From contig CAWFFB010000015.1 in the NCBI GenBank assembly GCA_963814975.1, forward strand, positions 62,001 through 126,000: DNA of 64,000 bases. Reading direction: 5' to 3'. The notes below the pieces were generated by a model. That model did no database searches. It was given only the letters and a program-made list of their open reading frames with translations, and had not been told where the DNA came from. The position numbers and the translations under genes were made by a program. This document shows, piece after piece, positions 1 through 11,323 of the stretch. The number at the start of each line of letters is the position of its first letter. Positions within the stretch are counted from its first letter, which is position 1. Source of the DNA: CAVUXJ01 sp963814975 (GTDB taxonomy: Bacteria; Acidobacteriota; Vicinamibacteria; Vicinamibacterales; CAVVIG01).

Positions 1-1062
1 ACCTATCGAACACCGGATGGGTTCAGACGCAATCCCGACCGGCCGATCGCCCGGCTCGCCTCCAACCCTCTCCGGCTTCCCAACCGTGCCGCCCGCGTGC
101 TCAGCGGGTACACGCTGCTCGGCCGCACCGTCGACGTCGTCGAAACGTCGCGGGGATGTACGTTCGATTGCAGCTTCTGTTCGATTATCGAGATGCGGGG
201 GCGTAATTTCCATGCCTACCCGATCGAGCGCGTGATGGCCGATGTGAGCGACGCCCGCAGCCGTGGCACGAAGACCATCTTTCTCGTGGACGACAACATC
301 ACCCTGGATATCCGCCGGTTCGAATCGCTGTGCCGCGCGATCATCGAGGGAGGGTTCAACGACGTCGACTACGTGGTACAGGCGATGACCTCGCCTCTGG
401 CCGAGCACGGCGCGAGGTTGGCACCACTGATGCGGCGCGCGGGGTTTCGTTACGTGTTCCTCGGAATCGAGAACGTGCTCGACGAGGATCTCGCCTTTCT
501 CAAGGCGCGCGCCAAGAACGTGCGCCGCGCGAAGGGCCGCCAGGTCGGCAACGCAACCGTCGAAGCGATCGAGCATCTGCACCGCCACGGTCTGTTCGTC
601 GTCGGCGGCATGATCGTGGGGAACCCGGATGATACGCGCGAGTCGATTGATGCGAATCTCGAGTTCGCCAAACGGTACATCGACTGGCCCTACATCCAGC
701 ATCCGACGCCGTACCCTCGAACGCCGATGACCGAGGAGTTCCGGCGCCGCAGCCTGATCGTCGACGAGGACGTCGCGCATTACGACGGCACCACCGCCGT
801 GGTGCGCTCCGAGCACGTCTCGGCTTCAGATATCGAATTCTTGCGCTGGCGCAAGGAACGATGGATGAAGCTGCGTCATTTCCCTGCCGCCTTCCTCCAT
901 AGCCCGGGTTTCGTGCTCCGCCACGGTTTCGAAATGCTCGCCCATACTTTCGCCGGCTCAACGGGTCGATCGCTGCTGGGCCTCGAAAGCCAGCAGCGTG
1001 TCTTCGAGCGTTTTCGGGAGCGCCGCCGGCAGGAGCGGAATGATATGGCGTTCGCCGGTTGA
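1..1062 (+). CDS. Radical SAM protein, 5' end outside window
   Basis: The frame is open from the first base, so the start and any N-terminal B12-binding domain lie outside the window. The 353 visible codons hold the radical SAM cluster motif CxxxCxxC (CTFDCSFC, codons 53-60), which binds the 4Fe-4S cluster that cleaves S-adenosylmethionine. This is followed by the usual barrel features, including a FLVDDN stretch and a glycine-rich VVGGMIVGNPD segment. The arrangement resembles B12-binding/Elp3-type radical SAM enzymes of the BchE/HpnJ kind, which act on lipids, tetrapyrroles or unknown substrates. An internal GTG at 97 would be too late to be the true start because conserved coding sequence continues upstream. 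The substrate cannot be told from the sequence. Confidence 0.85.
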   Translation, partial: TYRTPDGFRRNPDRPIARLASNPLRLPNRAARVLSGYTLLGRTVDVVETSRGCTFDCSFCSIIEMRGRNFHAYPIERVMADVSDARSRGTKTIFLVDDNITLDIRRFESLCRAIIEGGFNDVDYVVQAMTSPLAEHGARLAPLMRRAGFRYVFLGIENVLDEDLAFLKARAKNVRRAKGRQVGNATVEAIEHLHRHGLFVVGGMIVGNPDDTRESIDANLEFAKRYIDWPYIQHPTPYPRTPMTEEFRRRSLIVDEDVAHYDGTTAVVRSEHVSASDIEFLRWRKERWMKLRHFPAAFLHSPGFVLRHGFEMLAHTFAGSTGRSLLGLESQQRVFERFRERRRQERNDMAFAG

Positions 1063-1114
1063 ACCCTCATCGGGCCACGCGGTCATGCGCCGATCTGCTT
1101 CGGTCGTTTCCGGG

Positions 1115-2707
1115 CTAGGCGTTCACGGCTTCCGCAAGGGGCACGAACCCGACCAGGGTCGCCAGCTGCGCGGCAAAAATCATCGCCAGCGCGCGCACCG
1201 ATTCATTCTGCTCGCGCCCATGCTTCAACTCGACCGCGAGTACGCCCCCACAGCCTCCCGGGGTCATCAGGGGAACCACGACGGCGCCGCTCGCGAGATC
1301 GCTGCCATTGACGATCCGCGTTTCGGCCGATCGAAACGCCGTCGCCGTCGCATTATCAGCGTCCAGCCGGACTCCGGGCAATTGCGCCAATACGTCCTCG
1401 GGGTATCCGTGCGCAAGCGCCGGCCGCAGTGCGGTTCGTTGGGGATCCCATACCCAGACGATCAACCCGATCGCGTTGAGTATCTTGGCGGCACCCTCCA
1501 GCAGTGGCGGTACGTCGCGTGTCTCCATGACCCGGCCGAGTTCGGTGCACAGATGTGCGGCAGCGGCAAGGTCTGGCTCTCGTGGCGAAGCCGCGTTCGG
1601 CGAGTCGGAGGCGCGCTCCGGGCCATTTTCGCTTGAGAGACGCGCCGCGGGTGCAAACTCAGGCCTGAAGGCCGCCTTGACGGAATCGTTCGTGCCCGCC
1701 GTTACGCGTTCGGTGGCAGCTTCGGTCGATAGATGAGAGGGCGCCGCCAGATCCATCAGGGGCTTCGACGCCGGCTTCGCGGCCTCGCGGGTGAGGGCCG
1801 TGGCGCGCTCCGTGGCAGTTCCAGTCGGTAGATGAGCGGCCGCCGCCAGGTTGGCCCGACGTCTTGAGACCGGCTTCATGGCCTCGCTGGTGAGAGCCGT
1901 CGCGCGCTCGGTGACAGTTCCAGTCGATAGATGAGCGGCCGCCGCCAGTTCAGCCCGGGGTTTCGAGACCGGCTTCACGGCCTCGCTGGTGAGCGTCGTC
2001 GTGCGCTCGGTGGCAATGCCAGTCGATAGATGAGCGGCCGCCGCCAGTTCAGCCCGGGGTTTCGAGGCCGGCTTCACGGCCTCGCTGGTGAGAGCCGTCG
2101 CGCGCTCGGTGGCAGTTCCCCTCAATAGATGAGCGGACGCCGCCAGTTCAGCCCGTGGTTTCGAGGCCGGCTTCACGGCCTCGCTGGTGAGGGCCGTCGC
2201 GCGCTCGATGGCCGTGAGAGTCGATAGAGGCCCGGCAGCTGCAGGATCGGGCTCGGGTGGCGAGGTTGCCTTCGCCGAATCGCGGTCGATGGCGGTCGCG
2301 ATCTCGAGAATGGATTCCTGACTCGTCAAATTCAGCTGAAGACGACGGCGGGGAAGTGAACCAATCGCCCTGTCAATCAGCCACCGAAGCCTGGTCGGCG
2401 GTCCTTGTGGGACGGGCTCCTCACCCGTAGGTGGCGGGGGCGACGCGGCCGTCGCGGCATCTTCAACCGGATCGGGATGCAGCTCCAGGAACTCGCGAAC
2501 GACGGAGTCGGGATCGAGGCCGATCGCATGCGCATACGCGCGGACGAAGGCGCGGCGGAAAATCCCCGTCGGCCAGCGCAAGAGGTCGTCTCGCTCCAGC
2601 CCCTCCAGCAGCGAAAGGCTGATCTTCGTCTGTTCCGCGATGGAGGCTAGCGCAATCTTTTGTCGTTCACGCTGCTGGCGAAGTCGAGTGCCCAAACTCT
2701 CAGCCAT
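1115..2707 (-). CDS. RodZ-like HTH protein with tandem repeats and C-terminal GAF-like domain
   Basis: A 530-residue protein. Residues about 3-75 form a RodZ/Cro-type helix-turn-helix (GTRLRQQRE, then IAEQTKISLSLLEGLE, then a YAHAIGLD segment). Residues about 155-370 are tandem 33-residue repeats of the pattern ERATALTSEAVKP...AELAAAAHLSTG. The last 150 residues look like a GAF sensor domain (VWVWDP, AHGYPED, VVVPLM). No membrane segment is evident, so it should be cytoplasmic. The ATG at 2707 was chosen because it precedes the HTH fold; a start 39 bases further up would add only an unrelated stretch. The role is unknown: a ligand-responsive DNA-binding regulator is a reasonable inference. 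Confidence 0.8.
   Translation of the reverse strand: MAESLGTRLRQQRERQKIALASIAEQTKISLSLLEGLERDDLLRWPTGIFRRAFVRAYAHAIGLDPDSVVREFLELHPDPVEDAATAASPPPPTGEEPVPQGPPTRLRWLIDRAIGSLPRRRLQLNLTSQESILEIATAIDRDSAKATSPPEPDPAAAGPLSTLTAIERATALTSEAVKPASKPRAELAASAHLLRGTATERATALTSEAVKPASKPRAELAAAAHLSTGIATERTTTLTSEAVKPVSKPRAELAAAAHLSTGTVTERATALTSEAMKPVSRRRANLAAAAHLPTGTATERATALTREAAKPASKPLMDLAAPSHLSTEAATERVTAGTNDSVKAAFRPEFAPAARLSSENGPERASDSPNAASPREPDLAAAAHLCTELGRVMETRDVPPLLEGAAKILNAIGLIVWVWDPQRTALRPALAHGYPEDVLAQLPGVRLDADNATATAFRSAETRIVNGSDLASGAVVVPLMTPGGCGGVLAVELKHGREQNESVRALAMIFAAQLATLVGFVPLAEAVNA
1590..2240 (-). repeat. In-frame 99-bp tandem repeat array
   Basis: The word TCGCTGGTGA (or a one- or two-base variant) recurs at 2181, 2082, 1983, 1884 and 1785, exactly 99 bases apart, with degenerate copies continuing towards 1686 and 1587. 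Each unit encodes 33 residues inside the HTH/GAF gene. The outermost protein copies are shorter (about 28-30 residues) and more diverged, so the central copies look like the most recent duplications. Confidence 0.9.
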
Positions 2708-3863
2708 GCCACACCTCGCGGGCCACGAACAGGCGGCCAGCGGCAATCACCTTGGGTTATTGAGGAAAGACCCGGGCGGTTTTCATAGCCATGAAGGACG
2801 GTCACCGCGCAACCTCGAGCGGGCGAGGCGGCCCCATGCGGCGAGGATATGAAAACTCTCGAGGCGAGAGTACCACAGATGCGAGGCGGTTCAAGCCCAG
2901 ATTGCAGTCGTCACCGCCGTTGATCGCAATGCAGGATCGCGGTCGGCGTCACGCACGCAGACGATCGGTCTGCGTCCGAAACCTGTTGACGAATTCAAAG
3001 TCCAGTCCCATGAGTGTCTCCCACCGTGATGGTCTCTTCGTTGAGGTCAAGCTCGGCGCGCTGGACCGCCCGAACTTCAAGGTCGAGGTGGTTACGTGTT
3101 TCGCTGAATCTCTTCCGTTGAGCCTCACCGACAGTCGAGCGGCTGCGCCTGGTCGGGCAGGGGGATGAGCGAGTCTCGCGAGGGTTCTCCACTCGGGCGG
3201 GTGAAGCTGTCGGCGGATTGGCCGGTCAACCTCGCGAGGCAGCGAGTAGGATGTAATTCTTACTGACGCAATTGGCGACACTTTTGGAGCGCTCACGCCT
3301 CGATCGACTCTGATTCAACAACTTAGCGCGTTCGACGTCGACACGGATTTTGCTGGCGCCGTCCATGACTCGATCGTCATGGACGGCCGTTCTTCGGGGC
3401 GGAAGCTCTGTGACGTGTTGCGTCATCCGATCCGGTTGCGAGCTGGGGAGCGGTGCGACCGGATCGGTTTTTCCAGACAGGCCTCGCGTTCAGGGGCGGC
3501 TTCAATCAAGCACACCGGGTCGACGGCTCTCGGTGCGTCCTCATCACTTCAAGCGCAGGCGCTCACGGTAGCCTGTCGTCGACCCCGCAGGCTACTTCCC
3601 CTCTTCTCCCTGGCGTAAACACATCGCCGAGCCGGTTGCTGTCCGATCGCAGCAGCGGCAGACTCCACTCTCCCGATGGGTATCTCGAACCTCCGCTCGC
3701 GTTCAACATTCTTGTAACAGCAGGTCGGCTTACACGATTGCGTGGAGCGTAGTCCCGGCTGCTGCCCCCGTACCAGCAATGCGCTTGACGTGCGGTCGGA
3801 ACTGGCTCGGGAGCAGTGGATGGCGCACTTCCGACAAGTTCTGAGCAGATGCAGAAAATTTGC

Positions 3864-3893
3864 TTGACCGACCAATAAGGTCGGATATATGTT
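3864..3893 (+). promoter_or_regulatory. Predicted sigma-70-type promoter for the iron operon
   Basis: TTGACC (3864-3869) and TATGTT (3888-3893) are separated by 18 bases, in the AT-rich patch before the TonB-dependent receptor. The first matches five of six -35 consensus positions and the second four of six -10 positions. The transcript would start near 3900 and carry a leader of about 190 bases. Confidence 0.45.
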
Positions 3894-3907
3894 GTTGCTT
3901 CTCAAGT

Positions 3908-3926
3908 TGAGACTGAGTCTCAGTCT
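3908..3926. promoter_or_regulatory. Fur-box-like operator
   Basis: TGAGACT-G-AGTCTCA (3908-3922) is a perfect 7-1-7 inverted repeat, the architecture of Fur boxes (TGATAAT-N-ATTATCA type). It overlaps a second palindrome, AGACTGAG-T-CTCAGTCT (3910-3926). It lies just after the predicted transcription start of an iron-uptake operon, where a repressor would block transcription. Fur binding is inferred from architecture and gene content. Confidence 0.65.
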
Positions 3927-4094
3927 TAATTAAATTAACTATTGGACAGAGCCCGCCAGATGCGGTGACACCCGGCGGGCCACCGAACGCAGGTCCGACA
4001 GACCTTTTCACATGCGTGGCCATGATGCGTCCGGCCTCCACATTCTAGTGGAGCCCGCCGCGTCCTGACACGCACTCTCGCGGGAGGCGCGTTC

Positions 4095-6765
4095 ATGACT
4101 CGCAAGGCCCTTCGTAAGCGGCTCCGCACGCAAGCAAAGCAGACGAGCCGCGCTCAGAGTTCACGGGTTACGGCGCCCTGGATGACCGTCGGCGTCCTGA
4201 TGGCTTCCGCCGCTTTTACGAGCGCGCGACCCACGACGGCCGCTGCAGCCGAGCTCCAAGTTCGCGGCGGTGGCGTATCCGCAGGTCGGCGGCAGCAACT
4301 CGTTCAAACGCTCGGAAGGTTACCCGAGTTTCCGGATCCCCACAGGCACGTTTACGAGTGGCTCACGCCACTTGTCGTGCCGAGCGACGGATGGTTGAGA
4401 CCTGGTGCGTTTCCGGACTCCGGCTCATCACAAGATCCGCCCGCTCGCCGCTTCGACATCCCGCCAGGGCCTCTTGCGGACGTGTTGAATCGATTCGAAG
4501 ACGTGACCGGCATCAAAGTCACCCTCGCGATGGAGGAAATCGGAACGATTCAGTCGCCGGGGGTGACCGGTCTCTTCTCCTTCGAGCGGGCGCTGGAGGA
4601 AGTGCTGGCAGGCACCAACGTCACCTTCCGCCTGACCTCGTCGAATGCGGCCTTGCTCGAGCTGCGTGGTCAGGCCGAATCGGTCGAGGTGACGGGCCGC
4701 GCCCCAACAGTCGTCGTGTCCTCGCCGAAATACACGGCGCCCTTGCGTGAGATCACGCAGACCATCGAGGTCATTCCGCGGGCGGTCATCGAGGAGCAGG
4801 GCGTCACAACACTGAGCGATGCCCTCCGGAACGTGCCGGGCATCACACTGCAAGCCGGCGAAGGTGGCGGGGCCTCCAACACTGCGGGCGACATGTTCAA
4901 CATGCGAGGGTTCAATGCTGCCAACAGCCTCTTCGTGGATGGTGTGCGCGACGACGGGCTGGTCTCGCGTGACGTGTTCAACCTCGAGCAGATCGAAGTG
5001 TTCATGGGACCGACCGGCTCGGACGTCGGTCGAGGAACGGCCGCCGGCTACGTCAACATGCAGACCAAGAGTCCCCTGAGGACGTCCGGCGCGTCCGCCC
5101 TCTTCTCCTACGGGAGCGCCGACCAGAAGCGGCTCACCTTCGACGTCAATCGCGCGCTTCCACTCGGGGCGCCGGGACGGTGGCTCAACCGGTCGGCGTT
5201 GCGGCTGAACGGGCTGTGGCAGGACGGGGGTATGCCGGGGCGGGACTTCGTCGCGCAGGAGCGTCGCGCGTTTGCCCCGTCGCTCGCGCTTGGCCTGGAC
5301 ACGCCAACCCGCGTGATGTTCTCGGCTCAGGTGATGCGCCAGGACAACCTGCCCGACTACGGCATTCCCGGTGCGGCCTGGGAGGAGCCGTTGACGCCGA
5401 CCACGGTGCTCGCGCCGGCGCCCGTGGCGTCGAGCAACTACTACGGCAGTGTCGGTTACGACTACGACAAGGGCAGTCAGGACAGCTACACCGCACGTGT
5501 GGAGCGCGACGTCAGCACGTCCCTGACACTCCGGAACCAAACCCGGTACAACCGCGCCAAGCGCGAAGCCGTCATCACGACGATTCAGAATGTTGCGGCG
5601 TACGATCCGCTGACGGACGACGTGACGCTCGCCCGGCAGGGGAACGATCGCGAGAACACGATTGTCGCCAACCAGACGAATGGCGTCGCCAGGTTCGCGA
5701 CCGGGCGCCTGCAGCACTCTTCGAGCTTTGGCCTCGAGTTCCTCTCGGAGGAGCAGAATGCGCCGCTGATGACCGGGCTCGGGGTCAGAACACCGGCCAA
5801 CATCTACAATCCCAATCCGTTCGATCCGGTCTCGGGTTACGCACCGGCGCTCAGCGGCGCCACCAGCTCGGGCAAGACGAACACCGTCGGGCTGTTCGTA
5901 TTCGACACCCTCGACCTGGGGGCGAAATGGCAGGTGAACGGCGGCGTTCGGGTGGAGCGCTTCGAGACGAATTTCCGGTCCCTCGATGCGACCGGTCTGC
6001 ACGACGGAGCTTGATGACTCGGATGTCATCGTGAGTGGCAAGGCCGGTGTCCTCTTCAGGGCTACGCAATCCGGCAACGTGTACCTTTCGTACGGGTCGA
6101 CGGTGACGCCGCCAGGCGCCGCGAACTTCGCACTGAACGCGCAGGTCAACAATCAGAACAACCCCAACGTCAAGCCCCAGGAATCGACGAACTACGAGGT
6201 CGGCAGCAAGTGGGACTTCGCCAGCGGACGATTGTCGCTGAACACGGCGATTTTCCGCACGGAAAACCGGAACGTCATCTTCACCGTGGATGCCACGACG
6301 ATCCCGCCGCTCTACAACCAGGACGACAGCCAGCTCGTGAACGGCGTCTCGGTGGGGTCGATCGGACGACTCACCAGCGCGTGGGAGTTGCTGGCGAATT
6401 TCGCCTATCTCGACAGCTCGCTCGAGACGCAGAACGATGCCAATCAAGGGAATCGGCTGACGCTGACCCCGAAGTACTCGGCCAGCGTCTGGACGACGTA
6501 TCGGCTGCCCTTCAGGCTCACTGTCGGGGGCGGCATTCGCGCGATCGATTCGGTCTTCGTCAACGCGGCCAACACGATCGAGGCGCCAGGCTATCGACTC
6601 ATCGACGGTCTCGTTGAATACGAGGTGAACAGGAACCTCACGCTGCGGTTGAATCTGACCAATCTGACCGACGAGACTTACATCCGCAACGTCAACAACA
6701 ACGGCGGCCGGTACAACCCGGGCCAGCCGCGCGCGGCGCTCCTGACCTCGAGCGTCTCGTTCTAA
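4095..6765 (+). CDS. TonB-dependent siderophore receptor (one apparent frameshift)
   Basis: An outer-membrane gated channel for ferric siderophores. After a signal-like N terminus, residues 119-190 form the secretin/TonB short N-terminal (STN) domain, which can signal to an anti-sigma factor. The plug follows (residues about 205-320, with LRNVPGITL and FNMRGF), then the beta-barrel ending in SVSF with a terminal Phe. The ATG is preceded by GGGAGG. The frame breaks near 5993-6005: the first frame stops at 6014 while the conserved barrel continues one frame over. Removing one base, for example C6002, restores 889 residues, a normal family length. It heads an operon with piuC and a PepSY protein and sits behind a Fur-like box. 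Confidence 0.88.
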
Positions 6766-6842
6766 CGCGTCCCCGGCGCTGGCGATCGGCGCGGATCGGT
6801 CGATCGCGGAGTGCAGGAACCGGCTGTCAAGAAGGCGTAGGT

Positions 6843-7523
6843 ATGTTGCTGACCATTCCGGATGTGCTGACCCGCGACCAGGTGGCCGAGGCGCGCGAGC
6901 AGCTCGCCAGGGCCGACTGGGTGGATGGCCGCGTCACGGCGGGCTATCAGTCCTCGCGCGTCAAGGACAATCGGCAACTGCCGGAGGATCATCCCGCCGC
7001 GCGGGCCTTGGGCGAGATGATCCTCGGGGCGCTGCAGCGTAATTCGCTGTTCATCTCGGCGGCCTTGCCGCTGCGAATCTTCCCGCCGCTCTTCAACCAG
7101 TACGAGGGGGGACAGTCGTTCGGCAGCCACGTCGACAACGCCATCCGGCAGGTCACCGGCACGCCGTTTCGGATTCGCACCGATCTCTCGGCCACACTCT
7201 TTCTCAATCAGCCCGACGAGTACGACGGCGGTGAGCTGGCCGTGGAGGACACCTACGGCGTGCACACCGTGAAACTGGCGGCGGGCCACATGGTGCTGTA
7301 CCCGTCGACCAGCCTGCATCACGTCCGTCCCGTGACGCGTGGTGCACGCGTGGCGTCGTTCTTCTGGATTCAGAGCCTCGTTCGTGATGATACGGAGCGC
7401 ACGCTGCTTTTCGATCTCGATACGGCGATTCAACGCTTGAACGCAGACACACCCGATCACCCGGCGACCGTGCAGCTCACGGGCGTCTATCACAACCTGG
7501 TGCGCCGCTGGGCGGAGGTATAA
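6843..7523 (+). CDS. piuC: Fe(II)-dependent PKHD-type dioxygenase PiuC
   Basis: A 226-residue Fe(II)/2-oxoglutarate oxygenase of the PiuC/YbiX family, typically encoded next to siderophore receptors. The metal ligands are visible as H96 and D98 (SHVDNA) and H159 (in LHHVRPV), with R169 as the likely 2-oxoglutarate anchor. The length equals the family norm. The family is thought to process ferric-siderophore complexes after uptake, but the exact reaction is not settled. It follows the receptor by about 77 bases and is followed four bases later by the PepSY gene, so the three probably form one transcript. Confidence 0.95.
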   Translation: MLLTIPDVLTRDQVAEAREQLARADWVDGRVTAGYQSSRVKDNRQLPEDHPAARALGEMILGALQRNSLFISAALPLRIFPPLFNQYEGGQSFGSHVDNAIRQVTGTPFRIRTDLSATLFLNQPDEYDGGELAVEDTYGVHTVKLAAGHMVLYPSTSLHHVRPVTRGARVASFFWIQSLVRDDTERTLLFDLDTAIQRLNADTPDHPATVQLTGVYHNLVRRWAEV

Positions 7524-7527
7524 CCGC

Positions 7528-8790
7528 ATGACTCTTCGCAAATTCCTGTTCTGGTGTCATCTCGTGGCCGCCGTCTCAGCTGGCATCGTCATCTTCATCA
7601 TGTCGGTGACCGGGGCGCTGCTGACATATGAACGGCAGATCATCGCATGGGCCGATACGCGCCAATACAGTGCGCCGCCCCCTTCGCCAGGGGCGCCGCG
7701 GCTGTCGATGGAAGCGATCATCGCGGGGGCCTACGACGCGGAGCCGGCCACGGCGTTCACCACGGTGTTCGTCCGCGCCGATCCGTCCGCGCCGGTGGGC
7801 CTTCGGTCGGGGCAACGCATGCTCTACGTCAATCCATACACCGCGCAGGTGATGGGCGATGGCTCGCCGGCGGTGCGCCGTTTCTTCCGCCTGACGAACG
7901 ATTGGCATCGGCAGCTCGCGCTCGCAGGGGAACAGCGCGTGGTCGGTCGCGCGATCACCGGCGCGTGCAACCTGGCGTTCCTGTTCATCGTCGCCAGCGG
8001 CTTCTATCTCTGGTGGCCGCGGACCTGGACGCGTCGGCACCTGAGCAGCCTCACGATGTTCAACGGTTCGGCGCGTGGCAAGGCCCGTGATTTCAACTGG
8101 CACAACGTGATCGGATTCTGGTCGGCGATTCCGCTTTTCGTGATCGTCCTGGGCTCGCTGGTGATCTCCTACCCATGGGCCACCGACATGGTCTATCGGA
8201 TCGTCGGGGAAGCGCCGCCCGTCCGCCAGCGCCCGGCGACGCCGGCCAGAGGCGCAGGTGGTGCCGTCCCGGGACAGAACGCGGCGGCAGCCGCGCGTCA
8301 GCCTGGCGGCAACGGTCCAGGCCGGGGCGGCCCGCGGAGGCCACCGGAAGGGATTGATGCGCTGTGGGCCCGCGCAGAAGGGCAGGTCCAGGGCTGGCGG
8401 AGCATCACCTTCCCTCTGCCGACAGCGCCGGACGCCCCATTGGTCTTCACGATCGACGAAAGCGCCGGCGGCCAGCCGCAGAAACGCGCGACCCTCACGT
8501 TGAATCGAACGACGGCGGAAGTCGTGCGATGGGAACCGTTCGCGAGCTTGTCGCTGGGTCGGCAAATCCGATCGTGGTTGCGCTTTGCGCACACGGGAGA
8601 GGTTTATGGGCTCGTCGGACAGACGATCGCCGGCCTCGTGTCGTTAGGCGGTTCGGTTCTGGTGTACACCGGGCTGATGCTTGCCTTTCGGCGGCTTCTT
8701 GCGTGGCGGGTGCGTCTGCGGAATGCTCGCCGCGCGGCTACGGCGGTGAGTCCGCCCAGCTTCGCAGGATCGGTCGACTCGGGCGCATAG
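7528..8790 (+). CDS. PepSY-associated TM protein
   Basis: A 420-residue inner-membrane protein of the PepSY_TM family, several of which act as ferric-siderophore reductases in iron operons. An N-terminal membrane helix starts near residue 10 (HLVAAVSAGIVIFIMSVTGA), further helices lie around residues 145-165 and 195-215, and a final pair around 360-395. Histidines near the helices (CHLVA, DWHRQ, NWHN, FAHTGE) could bind haem. A 50-residue Gly/Pro/Ala/Arg-rich insert occupies residues about 230-275. The tight spacing behind piuC supports a role in reductive iron release, which is inferred from context. Confidence 0.88.
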   Translation: MTLRKFLFWCHLVAAVSAGIVIFIMSVTGALLTYERQIIAWADTRQYSAPPPSPGAPRLSMEAIIAGAYDAEPATAFTTVFVRADPSAPVGLRSGQRMLYVNPYTAQVMGDGSPAVRRFFRLTNDWHRQLALAGEQRVVGRAITGACNLAFLFIVASGFYLWWPRTWTRRHLSSLTMFNGSARGKARDFNWHNVIGFWSAIPLFVIVLGSLVISYPWATDMVYRIVGEAPPVRQRPATPARGAGGAVPGQNAAAAARQPGGNGPGRGGPRRPPEGIDALWARAEGQVQGWRSITFPLPTAPDAPLVFTIDESAGGQPQKRATLTLNRTTAEVVRWEPFASLSLGRQIRSWLRFAHTGEVYGLVGQTIAGLVSLGGSVLVYTGLMLAFRRLLAWRVRLRNARRAATAVSPPSFAGSVDSGA

Positions 8791-9131
8791 GGAAGGTCTG
8801 CGTTCGGCATTCGCCGATCTGGTGCGGTGGGTCAACGCAGCCAAGAGCCCGCGTCCGTAGTGTACCCGCACGAATCCGGCGCCATGCGCTCACGGGAATG
8901 TGTCGCTCGATTTGAGCGCTGGCGCCCGGTCCTTCACACGAGGCGTCCGCACGTTGCACGCTCGAAGGGTTGATCTTGTCCGACCCTCAGTCAGGCAGCC
9001 GTGATAAAGTGTGCGTCTCCACCAAGCAGAGAGATCGGATGTCTGCGTGCCCCGCATCCTGGACGCGGCGGTGCGATGTGTGACCGCTCGATCGAGATTC
9101 AGATGCTCGAACGGCTTTTCCGCTGAGGTAT
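8791..9131. other. Spacer without recognised feature
   Basis: About 340 bases between the PepSY gene and the small receiver gene. Short frames on both strands have no recognisable content. The likely promoter of the receiver gene must lie here, but no convincing -35/-10 pair was found. Confidence 0.5.
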
Positions 9132-9518
9132 ATGGCTTCCGTACTGATTGTGCATAGTGACAACACGACGGAAATGTGGGCGTCGTCTCTGCGTGCCAAG
9201 GGATTTGCCGTTCATCGGGTCTCCAACCCCGAAGAAGCCTTTGCGTATATCGACGGACATCCCCCGGCCGTGATTGTCACCGATTCGCACTTTCGAATGA
9301 GCGCCTTCAACGGCTCCACATTTATCAGCGCGGTTCGCCGGCACAAATCCTGCGCCTCGAGCCGGATCATTGTCTGCTCCAAGGAGACGCGAGTGGATGA
9401 GACGCGGACCGTTCCAACGACGGGCGCGGACCTGTTCCTCGGTCCCGCAGACCTGGGACTTCTTCCACGGCACCTGACCCATCTGCTGTCTCAACGTCGC
9501 CGATCGAGGCAGGTGTAA
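9132..9518 (+). CDS. Stand-alone response-regulator receiver-like protein
   Basis: A 128-residue single-domain protein with the alternating strand/helix pattern of CheY-like receivers. It begins ASVLIVHSDN, where the acidic pair usually reads DD/ED, so one pocket residue appears replaced by Ser. PAVIVTDSHFRM supplies a candidate phospho-accepting Asp, and IIVCSKE the conserved Lys region. There is no output domain and no adjacent histidine kinase. It may be an adaptor or a degenerate receiver. The start is the first ATG, preceded by a weak GAGG. Confidence 0.6.
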   Translation: MASVLIVHSDNTTEMWASSLRAKGFAVHRVSNPEEAFAYIDGHPPAVIVTDSHFRMSAFNGSTFISAVRRHKSCASSRIIVCSKETRVDETRTVPTTGADLFLGPADLGLLPRHLTHLLSQRRRSRQV

Positions 9519-9627
9519 ACCAACCGCGCGCACCAGCGCAGAGCTTCCAGTCGGGCCGGGCCTGGGTTTGCAGACGCGTTCGATAGATGGCTTTCCGTCA
9601 AATCGTCGACTAGGTTCCTTCCTCTCG

Positions 9628-11275
<1,648 letters not shown>

Positions 11276-11323
11276 TCAACCCTTCGTCATGAAACAGTCC
11301 ACATCCCTTCGGCGATGGTGACT

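Larger units (their letters stand above)
2708..4094. other. Long non-coding stretch
   Basis: About 1.39 kb between two divergent genes. The short open frames here have no recognisable motif, no good ribosome binding site and arginine/serine-rich shadow-like composition. Base composition becomes clearly AT-richer around 3860-3945, where the promoter and operator for the downstream receptor are predicted. I see no RNA gene or mobile-element end in the rest. Confidence 0.6.

Noticed and set aside
1590..2240. CRISPR-like array
   Set aside because: The units are 99 bp, lie in frame inside a protein gene, have no unique spacers and no cas gene is nearby.
2880..2915. T-loop-like GGTTCAAGC suggesting a tRNA
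   Set aside because: The flanking bases do not pair into a five-base stem and no acceptor or anticodon arm can be folded.
4428..6152. Long open frame on the minus strand opposite the TonB receptor
   Set aside because: It mirrors the coding frame of the receptor, is Arg/Glu/His-rich without domain similarity, and has no ribosome binding site.
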